Positions 1-8,485 are shown, numbered from the stretch's first letter. The stretch is 14,714 bases of DNA from an uncultured Holophagaceae bacterium (GCA_903927605.1 CAIYNT010000059.1:1-14714), one strand, 5' to 3'. Numbers and translations: made by a program. The notes: a model not told the origin generated them from the letters alone.

Positions 1-739
1 CATCCAGGCCTTCATCCGCGAGGAGGAGCGCGCCCACGCCATCACCCTGGGGCGGGAGCGCCTCGAGCGGGAGGCCCGGGCCATGGGCGTGCGCCTGGAT
101 GAGCCCGAAGCCCAGGCCAAGCTGGCGGCGCGGATGGTCGAGCTGAAGCTCGCCAACTGGGAAGCGGCCCACGCGGCCCTGGGCTTCGGCCGCCTCACGG
201 TGCACAAGCTCATTGAGCCCCTGATCCCTGAACCCGAGCGTGCCAAGCCCAAGGAGAACACCTCCAATCTCCTGGACTCCGTGGTGGTGGGCGACACCAC
301 CGGGATCCTCTACACCCTGGCGGCCTGTTGCAAGCCCATCTGGGGCGACGAGGTGGTGGGCTACATCACCCGGTCCCGCGGCACGGCCATCCACAAGGCG
401 GACTGCTCCCAGCTCAACACCAGCACCCTGCATCCCGAACGTCGGGTGAACGTGGCCTGGGGCAAGCATGGTACCGAGCTGTATGACACCGAGATCACCC
501 TCACCACCGAGGACCGCCCGGGCATGGTGGCGGCCATCTCCGAAGGCATCCAGCGGCTGGGCATCAATGTGCAGCGGTTCCACGGCTCGGCTACTGAGGA
601 AGGGGCCGGGCTCTTCCACATCGCCCTCCGTGTGCGGGACCGGGCCCACCTCGTCGAACTGATGGCCGGCCTCCGCCGTATCCGTGGCGTCTACACCACC
701 GAGCGGGTGAAGGGGTCCGTGTTCGGGAAGATCAAATGA
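1..739 (+). CDS. RelA/SpoT-family (p)ppGpp synthetase/hydrolase, C-terminal part (5' end outside window)
   Basis: The frame is open from base 2, so the gene enters from the left and only the last 245 residues are visible. They match the regulatory half of long RelA/SpoT proteins: a helical stretch starting IQAFIREEERAHAITLGRER, then a segment with paired cysteines (LAACCKPIWGDEVVGYITRSRG, HKADC) typical of the zinc-finger/RIS region, and a C-terminal ACT domain starting near YDTEITLTTEDRPGMVAAI and ending at the stop. The family makes and degrades the stringent-response alarmone (p)ppGpp in the cytosol, and these domains sense ribosome state or amino acids. The catalytic HD and synthetase domains are off the window, so monofunctional RelA cannot be told from bifunctional Rel/SpoT. 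Family assignment is secure; the symbol is left blank for that reason. Confidence 0.93.
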   Translation, partial: IQAFIREEERAHAITLGRERLEREARAMGVRLDEPEAQAKLAARMVELKLANWEAAHAALGFGRLTVHKLIEPLIPEPERAKPKENTSNLLDSVVVGDTTGILYTLAACCKPIWGDEVVGYITRSRGTAIHKADCSQLNTSTLHPERRVNVAWGKHGTELYDTEITLTTEDRPGMVAAISEGIQRLGINVQRFHGSATEEGAGLFHIALRVRDRAHLVELMAGLRRIRGVYTTERVKGSVFGKIK

Positions 740-754
740 GGTCGAAGCAGGGAG

Positions 755-872
755 GCTCCATCGCTGCGAGCCTGCGAGCAGGACTGCGATCCAGACGGAT
801 CGCATGTTCGATGGAGCGGAGAGCCACGGTCCGGAGGACCGCCCCGAAGGGGTGGCGCACAGGAAGTGCGCC
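755..872 (+). repeat. Chain of hairpins filling the relA/spoT-nudix spacer
   Basis: Five inverted repeats lie in the 133-bp spacer. An outer 9-bp pair, GCTCCATCG (755-763) with CGATGGAGC (809-817), encloses TGCGATCC-agac-GGATCGCA (785-804). Then come CGGTCC-gga-GGACCG (827-841), CCCC-gaa-GGGG (842-852) and GGCGCAC-aggaa-GTGCGCC (854-872). The last hairpin ends at the base before the Nudix ATG, and its loop holds the AGGAA of the Shine-Dalgarno site. No T-run follows any stem, so a simple terminator is unlikely. It may be a palindromic repeat element, or a structured leader affecting translation of the downstream gene. Confidence 0.6.
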
Positions 873-1502
873 ATGAACGGTTGGCGGCCCCCGGAAGACG
901 CACCGGTGGTGCCCTGGCAGCGCATCGCCAAGAGCCTGCGCCTGCCGCAGCTGGGACCGAGCCCCCACAAGCTCAGCCCCCGCATCCCGTCTGATCCGCA
1001 CCGGGCCGCCGTGGGGGTGATCCTATGGGGCGAGGCGGCCGGCGCCCGCAAGCTCGTCCTGGTCCAGCGGGGCTTCGGAGCCCCTCGGCATCCGGGCGAG
1101 ATTGCCTTCCCCGGCGGCATGGTGGAAGCCAGCGACCGGGACCTGCCCAGCACCGCGCGGCGGGAGGTGGCCGAGGAGATCGGTGTCAGCGGCGGCCTGT
1201 GGGAGCTGGGCTGCTTCCCGGATGGCGTCGCCAAGACCCGGATCCGCTTCACGCCAGTGTTCTTCCGCTGGGAGGAGCCTGAACCTCGCTTCACCACGGA
1301 CCGGGAGCTGGAGCGGGTGCTCATGCTGCCCCTGGCGCATCTCCTGGATGCGCCCTGGACCGTCGAACACCTGGAACACCTCGGCCACGCCTTCGAGGCG
1401 CCCCGCCTGCAGCTGGAGATGGAGGGCTGGACCGTACCGATCTGGGGCGCCACCGCCTTCGTTCTGAAGGCCTGGCTGGATCTGTTGCGGAGCGTCACCT
1501 GA
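873..1502 (+). CDS. Nudix hydrolase, CoA-pyrophosphatase (NudL/YeaB)-like
   Basis: This 209-residue protein has a Nudix core. The segment RGFGAPRHPGEIAFPGG (about residues 66-82) matches the signature preceding the Nudix box in CoA pyrophosphatases, and ARREVAEEIG (95-104) supplies the REUxEExG part with the metal-binding glutamates E98, E101 and E102. Family members split CoA and derivatives to 3',5'-ADP and 4'-phosphopantetheine, or cleave other nucleoside diphosphate compounds, in the cytosol. I chose the ATG at 873 because AGGAAG lies 6 bases upstream; the frame is also open to an ATG at 804, but that extension consists of hairpin repeat sequence and has no family resemblance. It follows the relA/spoT gene on the same strand and may be co-transcribed. 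Substrate is inferred from the family signature only. Confidence 0.85.
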   Translation: MNGWRPPEDAPVVPWQRIAKSLRLPQLGPSPHKLSPRIPSDPHRAAVGVILWGEAAGARKLVLVQRGFGAPRHPGEIAFPGGMVEASDRDLPSTARREVAEEIGVSGGLWELGCFPDGVAKTRIRFTPVFFRWEEPEPRFTTDRELERVLMLPLAHLLDAPWTVEHLEHLGHAFEAPRLQLEMEGWTVPIWGATAFVLKAWLDLLRSVT

Positions 1503-1514
1503 GGCTGGTCCCCG

Positions 1515-1549
1515 CGTAAATCGCGGCGGCCTAACCGCCACGATTTACG
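1515..1549. terminator. Hairpin between convergent genes, possible bidirectional terminator
   Basis: CGTAAATCG (1515-1523) pairs with CGATTTACG (1541-1549), and GGCGG (1525-1529) with CCGCC (1535-1539), around a CCTAA loop. This gives 14 base pairs with one C-A mismatch. It lies 12 bases past the Nudix stop and 21 bases past the stop of the leftward YHS gene, where a terminator serving both strands is expected. Neither side has a T-tract, so intrinsic termination is not proven. Confidence 0.5.
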
Positions 1550-1570
1550 TAGATGAATAGCCGGGAGCGG

Positions 1571-1810
1571 CTACTTCTTCTCGGCCTTTACCGACCCGTT
1601 CTTCTCCAGGAACTTGTCTGGATCCTTCTGCAGCGCCGCCCCGCACTCCTTGCTGCAGACGCGGTACTCACGGCCCCGGACCGCCACGGTGAGGGCCTTG
1701 GCATCCACCGTCATCTTGCAGACCGGATCCTTGAGGTTGGTGGCGGGCTTGGCCTTTTCAGCCGCCGGAGCGGCGAGAACGGCGAGGCTGAGCAGGGCGG
1801 CGCGAAGCAT
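1571..1810 (-). CDS. Small exported YHS-like metal-binding protein (copy 1)
   Basis: This 79-residue protein has an N-terminal hydrophobic signal sequence (about residues 1-16, MLRAALLSLAVLAAPAA) followed by a short YHS/TRASH-like domain: DPVCKM with C31, then VRGREYRVCSKEC with C52 and C56, and KDPDKFL. YHS domains bind heavy metals through such cysteines. The ATG at 1810 has GGAGGA a few bases upstream. It is the last gene of the leftward Cus operon and a tandem paralogue of the next gene upstream: both are 79 residues and share VRGREYR and the NPDK/DPDK-(F/Y)LEK segment. A periplasmic metal-chaperone or sequestration role alongside CusCBA is inferred from domain and position. Confidence 0.75.
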   Translation of the reverse strand: MLRAALLSLAVLAAPAAEKAKPATNLKDPVCKMTVDAKALTVAVRGREYRVCSKECGAALQKDPDKFLEKNGSVKAEKK

Positions 1811-1844
1811 GGGTCCTCCGTAAATCTCCTCTCAGTGTAATGCA

Positions 1845-1883
1845 GCGCACCACCCCGCGACACCTGGACGCAGGGCGGTGCGC
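1845..1883 (-). repeat. Hairpin between the two YHS genes
   Basis: GCGCACC-a-CCC (1845-1855) is complementary, with one mismatch, to GGG-c-GGTGCGC (1873-1883), with a 17-base loop. On the minus strand it begins 7 bases after the stop of the upstream YHS gene and precedes the ribosome-binding site of the downstream one. It has no T-tract. It could be a weak terminator or an mRNA-stabilising stem setting the relative dose of the two genes. Confidence 0.4.
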
Positions 1884-1889
1884 CCTCCC

Positions 1890-2129
1890 TCACGGATGCT
1901 TCTTCGCGTTCTTTGGCGTGCCGTCCTTCTCCAGGTACTTGTCGGGGTTTTTCAGGAGCTGGGCATCGCAGCCAGCACAGCAGAGGCGGTATTCGCGGCC
2001 GCGGACGACCACGGTCTTGGATGTCGCGGTCACCTTGCCGCCCAGGACGGGGCAGAGCGTGTTGGTGGCCGCAGCAGGCTTGGCGGCTGGCGCCGCCAAG
2101 AGAGCAAGAGCAAGCAGGGGTGTGAGCAT
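1890..2129 (-). CDS. Small exported YHS-like metal-binding protein (copy 2)
   Basis: This 79-residue protein has a short signal sequence (MLTPLLALALLAAPAA), then a YHS-like core: TLCPVLGGKV with C26, and VRGREYRLCCAGC with C50, C51 and C54, followed by NPDKYLEKDG. The vicinal CC and CxxC pattern suits binding of soft metals such as Cu(I) or Ag(I). AGGAG lies 5 bases before the ATG. It starts only 28 bases beyond the cusA stop, so it is almost certainly co-transcribed with cusA. It and its downstream neighbour look like an old tandem duplication: the second half is well conserved, while the first metal site differs (CPVLGGKV here, DPVCKMTV there). The exact metal is not shown by sequence. Confidence 0.75.
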   Translation of the reverse strand: MLTPLLALALLAAPAAKPAAATNTLCPVLGGKVTATSKTVVVRGREYRLCCAGCDAQLLKNPDKYLEKDGTPKNAKKHP

Positions 2130-2157
2130 AGAGGCTCCTATGAGGTAGTGGTTTAAC

Positions 2158-5100
2158 TCAGGCTTCGACAGAAGCCTGAGTCGGGAGGGAACGCTTCTTC
2201 CAGAGGTAGTAGATGGCGGGATAGACCAGCAGCTCGAGCAGGAAGCTGGTGGCGAGACCGCCCACCATGGGGGCGGCGATGCGCTTCATGACGTCGGCAC
2301 CGGTGCCCGTGCTCCACATGATGGGCAGCAGGCCCATAAAGGCCGCGAAGACGGTCATGGCCTTGGGGCGGACGCGCTTCACGGCCCCATGGATGATGGC
2401 TTCGATCAGGTCGCCATCGGTCTTCAGGCGGCCTTCCCGCTGGGCCTCATCATGGCTGAGGTCCAGGAAGAGCAGCATGAAGACGCCGGTCTCCGCATCG
2501 AGCCCCATGAGGGCGATGAGGCCCACCCACACGGCGATGCTCATGTTGTAGCCCAGGCCCCAGAGCAGCCAGAAGGCGCCGATGGCGCTGAAGGGCACCG
2601 CCAGCATCACGACGGAGGCCTTGAAGGCGCTCTTGGTGTTGGCGTAGAGCAGGCCGAAGATGAGCAGCAGCGTAATGGGCAGGATGAGCTTCAGCCGTTC
2701 CTTCACGCGGGTCATGTTCTCGTACTGACCGGACCAGGTGAGGCTGTAGCCCGCCGGGAGCTTCAGTTCCCTCTCGATGGCCGCCTTGGCGTGCTGCATG
2801 TAGGTGCCCACATCGATCTTGGACGTGTCGAAGTCCACCAGCACGTAGCCGTTCATCTGGCCGTTCTCGTCCCGGATCATGGCCGGGCCGGTGGCCCACT
2901 TGAGCTCCGCGATCTCCTCCATGGGGACCAGGGTGCCGCTGGGCGTGGGGATGAGCACCCGCTTCAGGGCAGCAGGCGTTTCCCGGTAGTCCCGGGCGTA
3001 GCGGACATTCACCGGGTACCGGGCCCGTCCATCGAAGACCGTGCTCTGGTTGTCGCCGCCGATGGCGGTCATCACCAGCATGTTGGCCTGGTCGATGCTG
3101 AGTCCGTACCGGGCCAGCTGTTCCCGCTTCAGCACGAAGTCCAGGAAATAGCCCTGGGCCGTTCGTTCGGCGAAGGCACTGCGGGTACCGGTCACGCCCT
3201 GCAGAATGCGCTCGGCCTCCACGGCGACCTTCTGGATGGTCTCCAGGTCCGCGCCATTGATCTTGATGCCGACGGGCGTGCGGATGCCGGTGCTGAGCAT
3301 GTCCAGCCGCGCCTTGATGGGCATGGTCCAGGCATTGGGGATGGCCGGGAGCCGCACCACGCGGTCCAGCTCGGCGACGATCTCCTCCTGAGTGATCCGG
3401 TCCCGCCAGAGGGGCCGGAGGACGGCCTTCACGAAATCCGGAGCCCAGGAACTGAACCAGCGGGGCTTCCCCCGCCACTGGTCCTCGGGCTTGAGGACGA
3501 TCACCGTCTCCATCATGGAGAACGGAGCCGGATCCGTGGCCGTGTCGGCGCGCCCCGCCTTGCCGAAGACTTTGTCCACCTCGGGCACCGTACGGATCAG
3601 GCGATCCTGCACCTGGAGGATGCGCTGGGCCTCGGTCTCGCTGAGACCAGGCAGGGTGGACGGCATGTAGAGCAGTGTCCCCTCGTTCAAGGGCGGCATG
3701 AATTCACTGCCCAGGGAGACGAAGGCCGGGATGGTGGCCAGCACCAGCAGCAAGGCCACGGCGATGGTGGCCTTGGCGTGCCTCACCACGAAGCGGCAAG
3801 GGCGCTCGTAGATTCGGTGGAGGAAGACGCTGATGGGATGTTTCTCCTCCGCGTAGTACTTCCCGACTGCGACCTGGGTGGCAGTCCAGGCCAGCCACTT
3901 CGGTTTGAAGGTGAAAGGTTCCACCCGCGCGAACATCATGCGCATGGCCGGATCCAGGGTCAGCGCCAGGAGGGCGGCGATGCCCATGGCGAAGTTCTTG
4001 GAGTAGGCCAGGGGCTTGAAGAGCCGCCCTTCCTGATCCAGCAGGGTGAAGATGGGCAGGAAGCTGACTGCCACCACCAGCAGGGAGAAGAAGACCGAGG
4101 GGCCGACCTCCATCAGCGCTTCGAGCCGCACCTGGTAGAAGCTGCCTGGTTTTCCGTCCTCAATCCATTTTTCGATCTTCTTGTAGGCGTTCTCCACCTC
4201 CACGATGGCGCCGTCCACGAGCACGCCGATGGAGATCGCAATGCCCGCAAGGCTCATGAGGTTGGCGTTCTGGCCGATGCCATACATCGGGATGAAGGCC
4301 AGGGCCACGCTCACGGGGATCGTGATGATGGGCACGATGGCCGAAGGGACGTGCCACAGGAAGATCAGGATGATGATCGAGACCACGATCATCTCTTCGA
4401 TGAGCTTGTGCTTCACGGTCTTGATGGCGTTGTGGATCAGCTCGGACCGGTCATAGGTTGTCACTACCTCCACGCCTTCGGGCAGGCCCTGTTTCAGTTC
4501 GGTGATCCTGGTCTTCACGCGCTCGATGACGTTCAGGGCGTTCTCGCCCTGCCGCATGACCACGATCCCGCTCACCACGTCGCCCTGGCCATCCAGATCC
4601 GCAAGCCCACGGCGCATCTCGGGGCCGAGGGCCACAGTGGCCACATCGCCCAGGCGGACCGGGGTGCCATTCTCGGCCTTGAGCACGGCCTGTTCGAGAT
4701 CCCGGGTAGTCTTCACATAGCCCCGGCCCCGGACCATGTACTCGCGCCCGCTGTATTCCACGAGGCGCCCGCCCACTTCCGAGTTGGCTGATTTCACCGC
4801 CCCGATGACGGCGTCGATGGGGATCTTGTAGGCCGCCATCTTGTTGGGGTTGAGCTGCACCTGGAACTGCCTGGCCTGGCCCCCCACGGTCGCCACTTCG
4901 GCCACACCGGGCGTGCTCTGGATCGCGTAGCGGAGGAACCAGTCCTGAAGGGATCGGAGTTCATCCGTGCTGTGTTTGCCGGTGCGATCCACGAGGGCGT
5001 ACTGGTAGACCCAGCCCACCGAGCTGGCATCAGGGCCCAGGGAAGTCTGAACTCCTGGGGGCAGGCTTGAGGTGATCTTGGAGAGGTACTCCAGCACCCG

Positions 5101-5460
5101 GCTACGAGCCCAGTAGATATCGGTGCCGTCCTCGAAGATCACATAGACATAGGAAAAGCCGAAGTCGGAGAGCCCGCGCACGGCCTTCACCTTCGGGGCG
5201 CCGAGCAGGCTGGTGACGATGGGATAAGTCACCTGGTCCTCGACGATGTCGGGGCTCCGGTCCCACTTGCTGTAGATGATCACCTGCGTGTCGCTGAGGT
5301 CCGGCAGGGCGTCCATGGGGATATTCCGCATGGTCCAGAAGGACAGGACGATCAGCACTGCGGAGGCCGCCATCACCAGCCAGCGGTTCTCCGTCGAAAA
5401 GCGGATGATGCGTTGCAGGAAAGTCGGGTGTTCGGGGTCGTAGGCTGCGTTTCCACTCAT
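2158..5460 (-). CDS. cusA: Cu(I)/Ag(I) efflux RND transporter, inner-membrane pump CusA
   Basis: This 1100-residue protein belongs to the heavy-metal-efflux RND family, which drives metal from periplasm or cytosol out through CusB/CusC using the proton gradient. A transmembrane helix lies at about 26-43, with further helix clusters at about 350-510, 563-582 and 925-1085. The three methionines of E. coli CusA (M573, M623, M672) align with M599 ([10 protein letters not shown]), M649 (PFSMMETV) and M721 (RLDMLSTG), which argues for Cu/Ag rather than Zn/Co/Cd. Proton-relay candidates are D416 ([14 protein letters not shown]), E990 and K1033. About 23 extra residues lie between M649 and M721 relative to E. 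coli. I chose the ATG at 5460 because GGAGGAGG sits 5 bases upstream; a GTG at 5475 is in frame but overlaps that site. Confidence 0.95.
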   Translation of the reverse strand: MSGNAAYDPEHPTFLQRIIRFSTENRWLVMAASAVLIVLSFWTMRNIPMDALPDLSDTQVIIYSKWDRSPDIVEDQVTYPIVTSLLGAPKVKAVRGLSDFGFSYVYVIFEDGTDIYWARSRVLEYLSKITSSLPPGVQTSLGPDASSVGWVYQYALVDRTGKHSTDELRSLQDWFLRYAIQSTPGVAEVATVGGQARQFQVQLNPNKMAAYKIPIDAVIGAVKSANSEVGGRLVEYSGREYMVRGRGYVKTTRDLEQAVLKAENGTPVRLGDVATVALGPEMRRGLADLDGQGDVVSGIVVMRQGENALNVIERVKTRITELKQGLPEGVEVVTTYDRSELIHNAIKTVKHKLIEEMIVVSIIILIFLWHVPSAIVPIITIPVSVALAFIPMYGIGQNANLMSLAGIAISIGVLVDGAIVEVENAYKKIEKWIEDGKPGSFYQVRLEALMEVGPSVFFSLLVVAVSFLPIFTLLDQEGRLFKPLAYSKNFAMGIAALLALTLDPAMRMMFARVEPFTFKPKWLAWTATQVAVGKYYAEEKHPISVFLHRIYERPCRFVVRHAKATIAVALLLVLATIPAFVSLGSEFMPPLNEGTLLYMPSTLPGLSETEAQRILQVQDRLIRTVPEVDKVFGKAGRADTATDPAPFSMMETVIVLKPEDQWRGKPRWFSSWAPDFVKAVLRPLWRDRITQEEIVAELDRVVRLPAIPNAWTMPIKARLDMLSTGIRTPVGIKINGADLETIQKVAVEAERILQGVTGTRSAFAERTAQGYFLDFVLKREQLARYGLSIDQANMLVMTAIGGDNQSTVFDGRARYPVNVRYARDYRETPAALKRVLIPTPSGTLVPMEEIAELKWATGPAMIRDENGQMNGYVLVDFDTSKIDVGTYMQHAKAAIERELKLPAGYSLTWSGQYENMTRVKERLKLILPITLLLIFGLLYANTKSAFKASVVMLAVPFSAIGAFWLLWGLGYNMSIAVWVGLIALMGLDAETGVFMLLFLDLSHDEAQREGRLKTDGDLIEAIIHGAVKRVRPKAMTVFAAFMGLLPIMWSTGTGADVMKRIAAPMVGGLATSFLLELLVYPAIYYLWKKRSLPTQASVEA

Positions 5461-5465
5461 GGCCG

Positions 5466-5473
5466 CCTCCTCC
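5466..5473 (-). promoter_or_regulatory. Ribosome-binding site of cusA
   Basis: GGAGGAGG, read on the minus strand, lies 5 bases before the ATG at 5460. It overlaps the alternative in-frame GTG at 5475, and this decides the start in favour of the ATG. Confidence 0.8.
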
Positions 5474-5532
5474 ACAGGGAGTCACCTGATGCGGGCACGA
5501 GCAGGCCTCGAAGGGGTGCAGTCACCACCATT

Positions 5533-5568
5533 CCTTTGTGCCCTTTGTGTTCTTTGTGTTCTTTGTGG
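5533..5568 (-). repeat. Four-copy 9-bp tandem repeat in the cusB-cusA spacer
   Basis: CTTTGTG recurs with a period of exactly 9 bases at 5534, 5543, 5552 and 5561; on the minus strand this reads CACAAAGAA repeated, with the last units CACAAAGGG and CACAAAGGA. A degraded fifth unit (ACTTTGCTT) follows. The spacer 5461-5620 is the longest in the operon and otherwise holds only the cusA ribosome-binding site. Short CACAAAG-type runs of this kind occur between genes in many unrelated bacterial genomes (recollection, not a search). Function is unknown. Confidence 0.75.
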
Positions 5569-5620
5569 CTACTTTGCTTTTTCTGCTTAGAGGAGCTTCG
5601 CAAGGGCATGGGGCCTGTGA

Positions 5621-6943
5621 TCATCTTGCCCCTCCCTGGCTTTGCGGTTTCTGGCTCAGCTGCGCCAGGGCGGCTTTGAGGCGGGATTCTGAATCGACCA
5701 GGAAGTTGGCGCGGACGACGACTTCTTCGCCGACTTTCAACCCAGACCGGATCTCCACTTTCTCGCCGACGGTGGTGCCGGTGGTGACCTCGCGGGGCTC
5801 GAACTTGCCCTCCCCCAGCGCCACGAAGGCGACCTTGGTGGTGCCCGCGTCCAGCACCGCATCCAGAGGAATGATCATGCCCTTGCGCCCCCGGCCCCGG
5901 AGCACCACGTCCCCGAACATCTCAGGCTTCAGCTCATCCTTCGGGTTCGGGAATTCCAGTCGGGCCTTGGCGGTACGAGTCCTGGGATCCATGACCGGGT
6001 CCACGAAGGCGACCCGGCCCTGGTAGGTTCTGCCGGGAGCCGACTGCACGGTCAGTTCAGCCGGCAGGCCCACCTTGGCAAGGCCAAGCTCGGCTTCATA
6101 GACCTCCACCTGCACCCAGACGTGGGAGAGATCCGTGATCTCGAAGGGGGTGTCCGCTGGCGTGATGCGGGCGCCTTCAACCACGTTCTTGGCGGTCACG
6201 ACTCCCGAGATGGGGCTGCGCAGCAGGAGGGCCCGCTGCACCTCGCCGGTTTTCTCGAGCTGCTCGACCGCTTCCTGCGGCACATCCCACAGCGCGAGGC
6301 GATGCCGGGCGGACTCCAGCAGCTCTACGCCGCTGCCCTGCATCGAGCCGCCCGCAAGCGCCTTCTGGGTTTTGAGGGCCAGAAGGTACTCGCGCTGGGC
6401 GCTGACAAAGTCAGGGCTGTAGAAGCTGAACAGGGGCTGGCCCTTGGCCACGGGTTTCCCGACGAAGTCCACGAAGAGCTTCTCGACAAAGCCCTCCACC
6501 TTCACGTTCACCTTGCGGACACGGGTTTCGTCGACCACCACCCGACCCAGGGCGCGGAGGTCACCACTCACGGTTCCCTCGGCCACCTTCTCGGTCCGGA
6601 GGCCGATGAGCTGCTGGCGCTCGGGATCGATCTTCACGACCGCGTGGTACTCGAGTCCTGCGCCCTCGCCCTTGAGAGCATCGCTTTCCATGGGCACCAG
6701 GTCCATGGCACAGATGGGGCAGGTGCCTGCGTGATCCTGAATGATCTGGAGGTGCATGGGGCACTGGTACATCTGCTTCTTGGGTGCAGCGGCCTCGGCG
6801 GCCGTGTGCTGGTGCTCGTCCCGGTGCTCCGGACGCAGGAGCAGGGTGCCGCCGACGCCAGCAATCAGTCCCAGGGCCACCAGGCCGAGGGTGCGGATGC
6901 GAGCGGAGCGTGGGGAGGTTGATGGGCGCGGGGTATCAGTCAT
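5621..6943 (-). CDS. cusB: Periplasmic adaptor (membrane fusion protein) CusB with heavy-metal-binding domain
   Basis: This 440-residue RND adaptor links CusA to the outer-membrane channel. An N-terminal membrane anchor spans about 17-36. A His-rich linker (HRDEHQH) is followed by a heavy-metal-binding domain at about 57-86, with CPMH and [11 protein letters not shown] motifs, the usual CusB/CzcB YHS-like finger. Beyond lie the barrel-sandwich and alpha-hairpin region ([20 protein letters not shown] and onward), a beta-barrel and a membrane-proximal domain to the C-terminus. I start at the ATG at 6943, which has GGAG 8 bases upstream; an ATG at 6976 is in frame but has poorly spaced ribosome-binding sequence. 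It lies between cusC and cusA on the same strand. Conserved methionines and the CusA neighbour favour Cu/Ag. Confidence 0.93.
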   Translation of the reverse strand: MTDTPRPSTSPRSARIRTLGLVALGLIAGVGGTLLLRPEHRDEHQHTAAEAAAPKKQMYQCPMHLQIIQDHAGTCPICAMDLVPMESDALKGEGAGLEYHAVVKIDPERQQLIGLRTEKVAEGTVSGDLRALGRVVVDETRVRKVNVKVEGFVEKLFVDFVGKPVAKGQPLFSFYSPDFVSAQREYLLALKTQKALAGGSMQGSGVELLESARHRLALWDVPQEAVEQLEKTGEVQRALLLRSPISGVVTAKNVVEGARITPADTPFEITDLSHVWVQVEVYEAELGLAKVGLPAELTVQSAPGRTYQGRVAFVDPVMDPRTRTAKARLEFPNPKDELKPEMFGDVVLRGRGRKGMIIPLDAVLDAGTTKVAFVALGEGKFEPREVTTGTTVGEKVEIRSGLKVGEEVVVRANFLVDSESRLKAALAQLSQKPQSQGGAR

Positions 6944-6993
6944 GGTCAGCTCCGGATCACATGGAATTGTTCGCATCCTTCGGATGTTCGCTC

Positions 6994-7036
6994 GGCCCTG
7001 TCGGGCCTCGTCTCACCGATGCGCATCAGCGCATCG
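6994..7036 (-). repeat. Two hairpins at the cusC-cusB junction
   Basis: CGATGCGC (7017-7024) and GCGCATCG (7029-7036) form a perfect 8-bp stem whose 4-base loop contains the cusC stop codon. Next, in the direction of transcription, GGCCC (6994-6998) pairs with GGGCC (7003-7007). Neither is followed by a T-run, so these are more likely RNA-processing or stability stems than terminators. Confidence 0.45.
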
Positions 7037-8408
7037 TCATGGCAGGGCCGCTGTCTTGGGAGTTGCCCGGGGCCTTGGCCGTTGATTTGGCAGCGGAGGG
7101 CGCGGCGGCTCCGGACGAGAAGCCGACGGAGGCGAGGGCACCGCCACTAATCGGGGCCGTGGGACCGAGGGCCGCTTCGCGCAGGGCGATGTGCTGAGCC
7201 TGGAGTTGGGCCAGGATCTGCAGGAAGGAGCCCTGGTCCCCCACCCACCCGTTGAGGGCCTCCAAGGCATTCAGGAAGGAGCCGCGGCCGCCCTCGTACT
7301 GGGCCAGTGCGGCCTTGCAATTGGCCTCGCTCTGCACCAGCAGTCCCTCGCGGTAGAGGTCCCGAGTCCGGTGCAGGCTCCGGATCTGGATGTTGCGCTC
7401 CTCGCTGCGCTGGCGCAGCAGGGTGCGCACAGATTCCACTTCTGCGCCCTGACCCTGCCGGTGGTGTTCATGCTCCGCCACGGCGCGCTGCTGCTTGCTG
7501 CGGCCATAGATGGGCAGGGAGATGCCCACCCCCACCTGCCACATGGGATCCAGCCCGCCGCGGGGCATGAGGCCCGCCGTCACGGCGAAATCCGGCCGGC
7601 GGTCCAGCTTCGCCAAGGCCAGCAGTTTTTCAGTCTGGCGGACGGTGGCGAGGGCGCCAGCCAGTTCGGGGCTTCGGGCCTCGATCTGTTCCTGCGTGAG
7701 GGCTGCGGGTTCGGGCAGGTCGGTCATGGCCGCCGTCGTGGGGACGGGATCCGCCGGGTCATGCTGGCGCAGGCGGTTCAGGGCCGCGAGGGTCGTGCCC
7801 TCCTCGGCCTCCAGCGACCAGGCGGCCTGCTGCAGGCGAGTGCGCTCAAGCTGGGCCCGCAACAGGTCACCCTGGCTGCCCTGACCCACTTCGTAGCGCG
7901 TGCGGGCCAGTCGCTCGGCCTGCTCCAGGAAGACCGACTGCTCTGCCAGCAGCTGTTCCTGGCCGCGGACCAGCAGCAGGTTCGCATAGCCGCGCCGGAC
8001 ATCGGCCTCCAGTCCCAGCTGGATGCGGGACCGGGCGGCCTCGGAGAGATCCATGTTGATGGCGGCGACTTCTTTGCGCAGCCCCCGCTTGCCGGGCCAG
8101 GGCAGCGGCTGTGTGAAGGCCACGCTGTAGAAGCTCGTCGGCATCTTCCCGACCTGGATCCCCTTGAAGCCATCGTTCTGGAGGCCCAGGGACAGGGTGG
8201 GATCCGGCAGCACGCCCGCCTGGGGAATGCGCTCCTGATCCATCCGGATGGCCGCGTCGGCCTTCTGGAGATCGGGATGCCCCTTCAGCGCCTCACGCAG
8301 CAGGTCAGCAAGGACGGGATCGGGAGATGGGAGTGCAGTGGGGGGGGCCTGGGCGAAGCCCGGTGCCAGCAGCACCAGGGCCGGGACCAGGCGCATCGGC
8401 GTGCGCAT
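7026..8408 (-). CDS. cusC: Outer-membrane efflux channel, TolC/CusC family
   Basis: This 460-residue TolC-family protein provides the exit duct of the Cus complex. A signal peptide occupies about residues 1-20 (cleavage near GFAQA). Two repeats of long amphipathic helices follow, the first beginning DPVLADLLREALKGHPDL with the usual AGVLPDPTLSLGLQNDG, the second beginning near EQIEARSPELAGALATV, with VGVGISLPIYGRSKQQRAVAEHEH. There is no lipobox, so unlike E. coli CusC it is probably not a lipoprotein. The last 45 residues are a Gly/Ala/Ser-rich tail without family similarity. The ATG at 8408 has CAGGAG 7 bases upstream. It is followed by cusB after 82 bases. The family is clear, and the Cus assignment rests on its operon partners. 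Confidence 0.9.
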   Translation of the reverse strand: MRTPMRLVPALVLLAPGFAQAPPTALPSPDPVLADLLREALKGHPDLQKADAAIRMDQERIPQAGVLPDPTLSLGLQNDGFKGIQVGKMPTSFYSVAFTQPLPWPGKRGLRKEVAAINMDLSEAARSRIQLGLEADVRRGYANLLLVRGQEQLLAEQSVFLEQAERLARTRYEVGQGSQGDLLRAQLERTRLQQAAWSLEAEEGTTLAALNRLRQHDPADPVPTTAAMTDLPEPAALTQEQIEARSPELAGALATVRQTEKLLALAKLDRRPDFAVTAGLMPRGGLDPMWQVGVGISLPIYGRSKQQRAVAEHEHHRQGQGAEVESVRTLLRQRSEERNIQIRSLHRTRDLYREGLLVQSEANCKAALAQYEGGRGSFLNALEALNGWVGDQGSFLQILAQLQAQHIALREAALGPTAPISGGALASVGFSSGAAAPSAAKSTAKAPGNSQDSGPAMTMR

Positions 8409-8463
8409 GGAAAGCTCCTGAAGGGAAATGAGGCGAGCCCACTCCGACGAGCAGGCAGGGCTT

Positions 8464-8485
8464 CGCTCAGATCCCGCTCAGATCC
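8464..8485 (-). repeat. Exact 11-bp tandem duplication over the stop of the Cys-rich gene
   Basis: CGCTCAGATCC occurs twice back to back (8464-8474 and 8475-8485). The stop codon of the Cys-rich gene is in the right-hand copy (8478-8480). An 11-bp duplication shifts frame, so the present C-terminus could have been set by it, or the second copy may be silent 3' sequence. Confidence 0.6.

Noticed and set aside
804..872. Earlier start (ATG 804) for the Nudix protein
   Set aside because: The 23 extra residues are encoded by palindromic repeat sequence, lack family similarity, and have a worse ribosome-binding context than the ATG at 873.
1529..1535. GCCTAAC resembling an attC R'' box after the Nudix gene
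   Set aside because: It lies in the loop and inner arm of a simple symmetrical hairpin with no L boxes and no paired GTTRRRY, so it is not an attC site.
2389..4791. 800-codon open frame on the plus strand opposite cusA
   Set aside because: It is antisense to a clear RND pump, with a His/Asp/Gly-rich translation typical of the reverse strand of high-GC genes, and no domain or ribosome-binding site.
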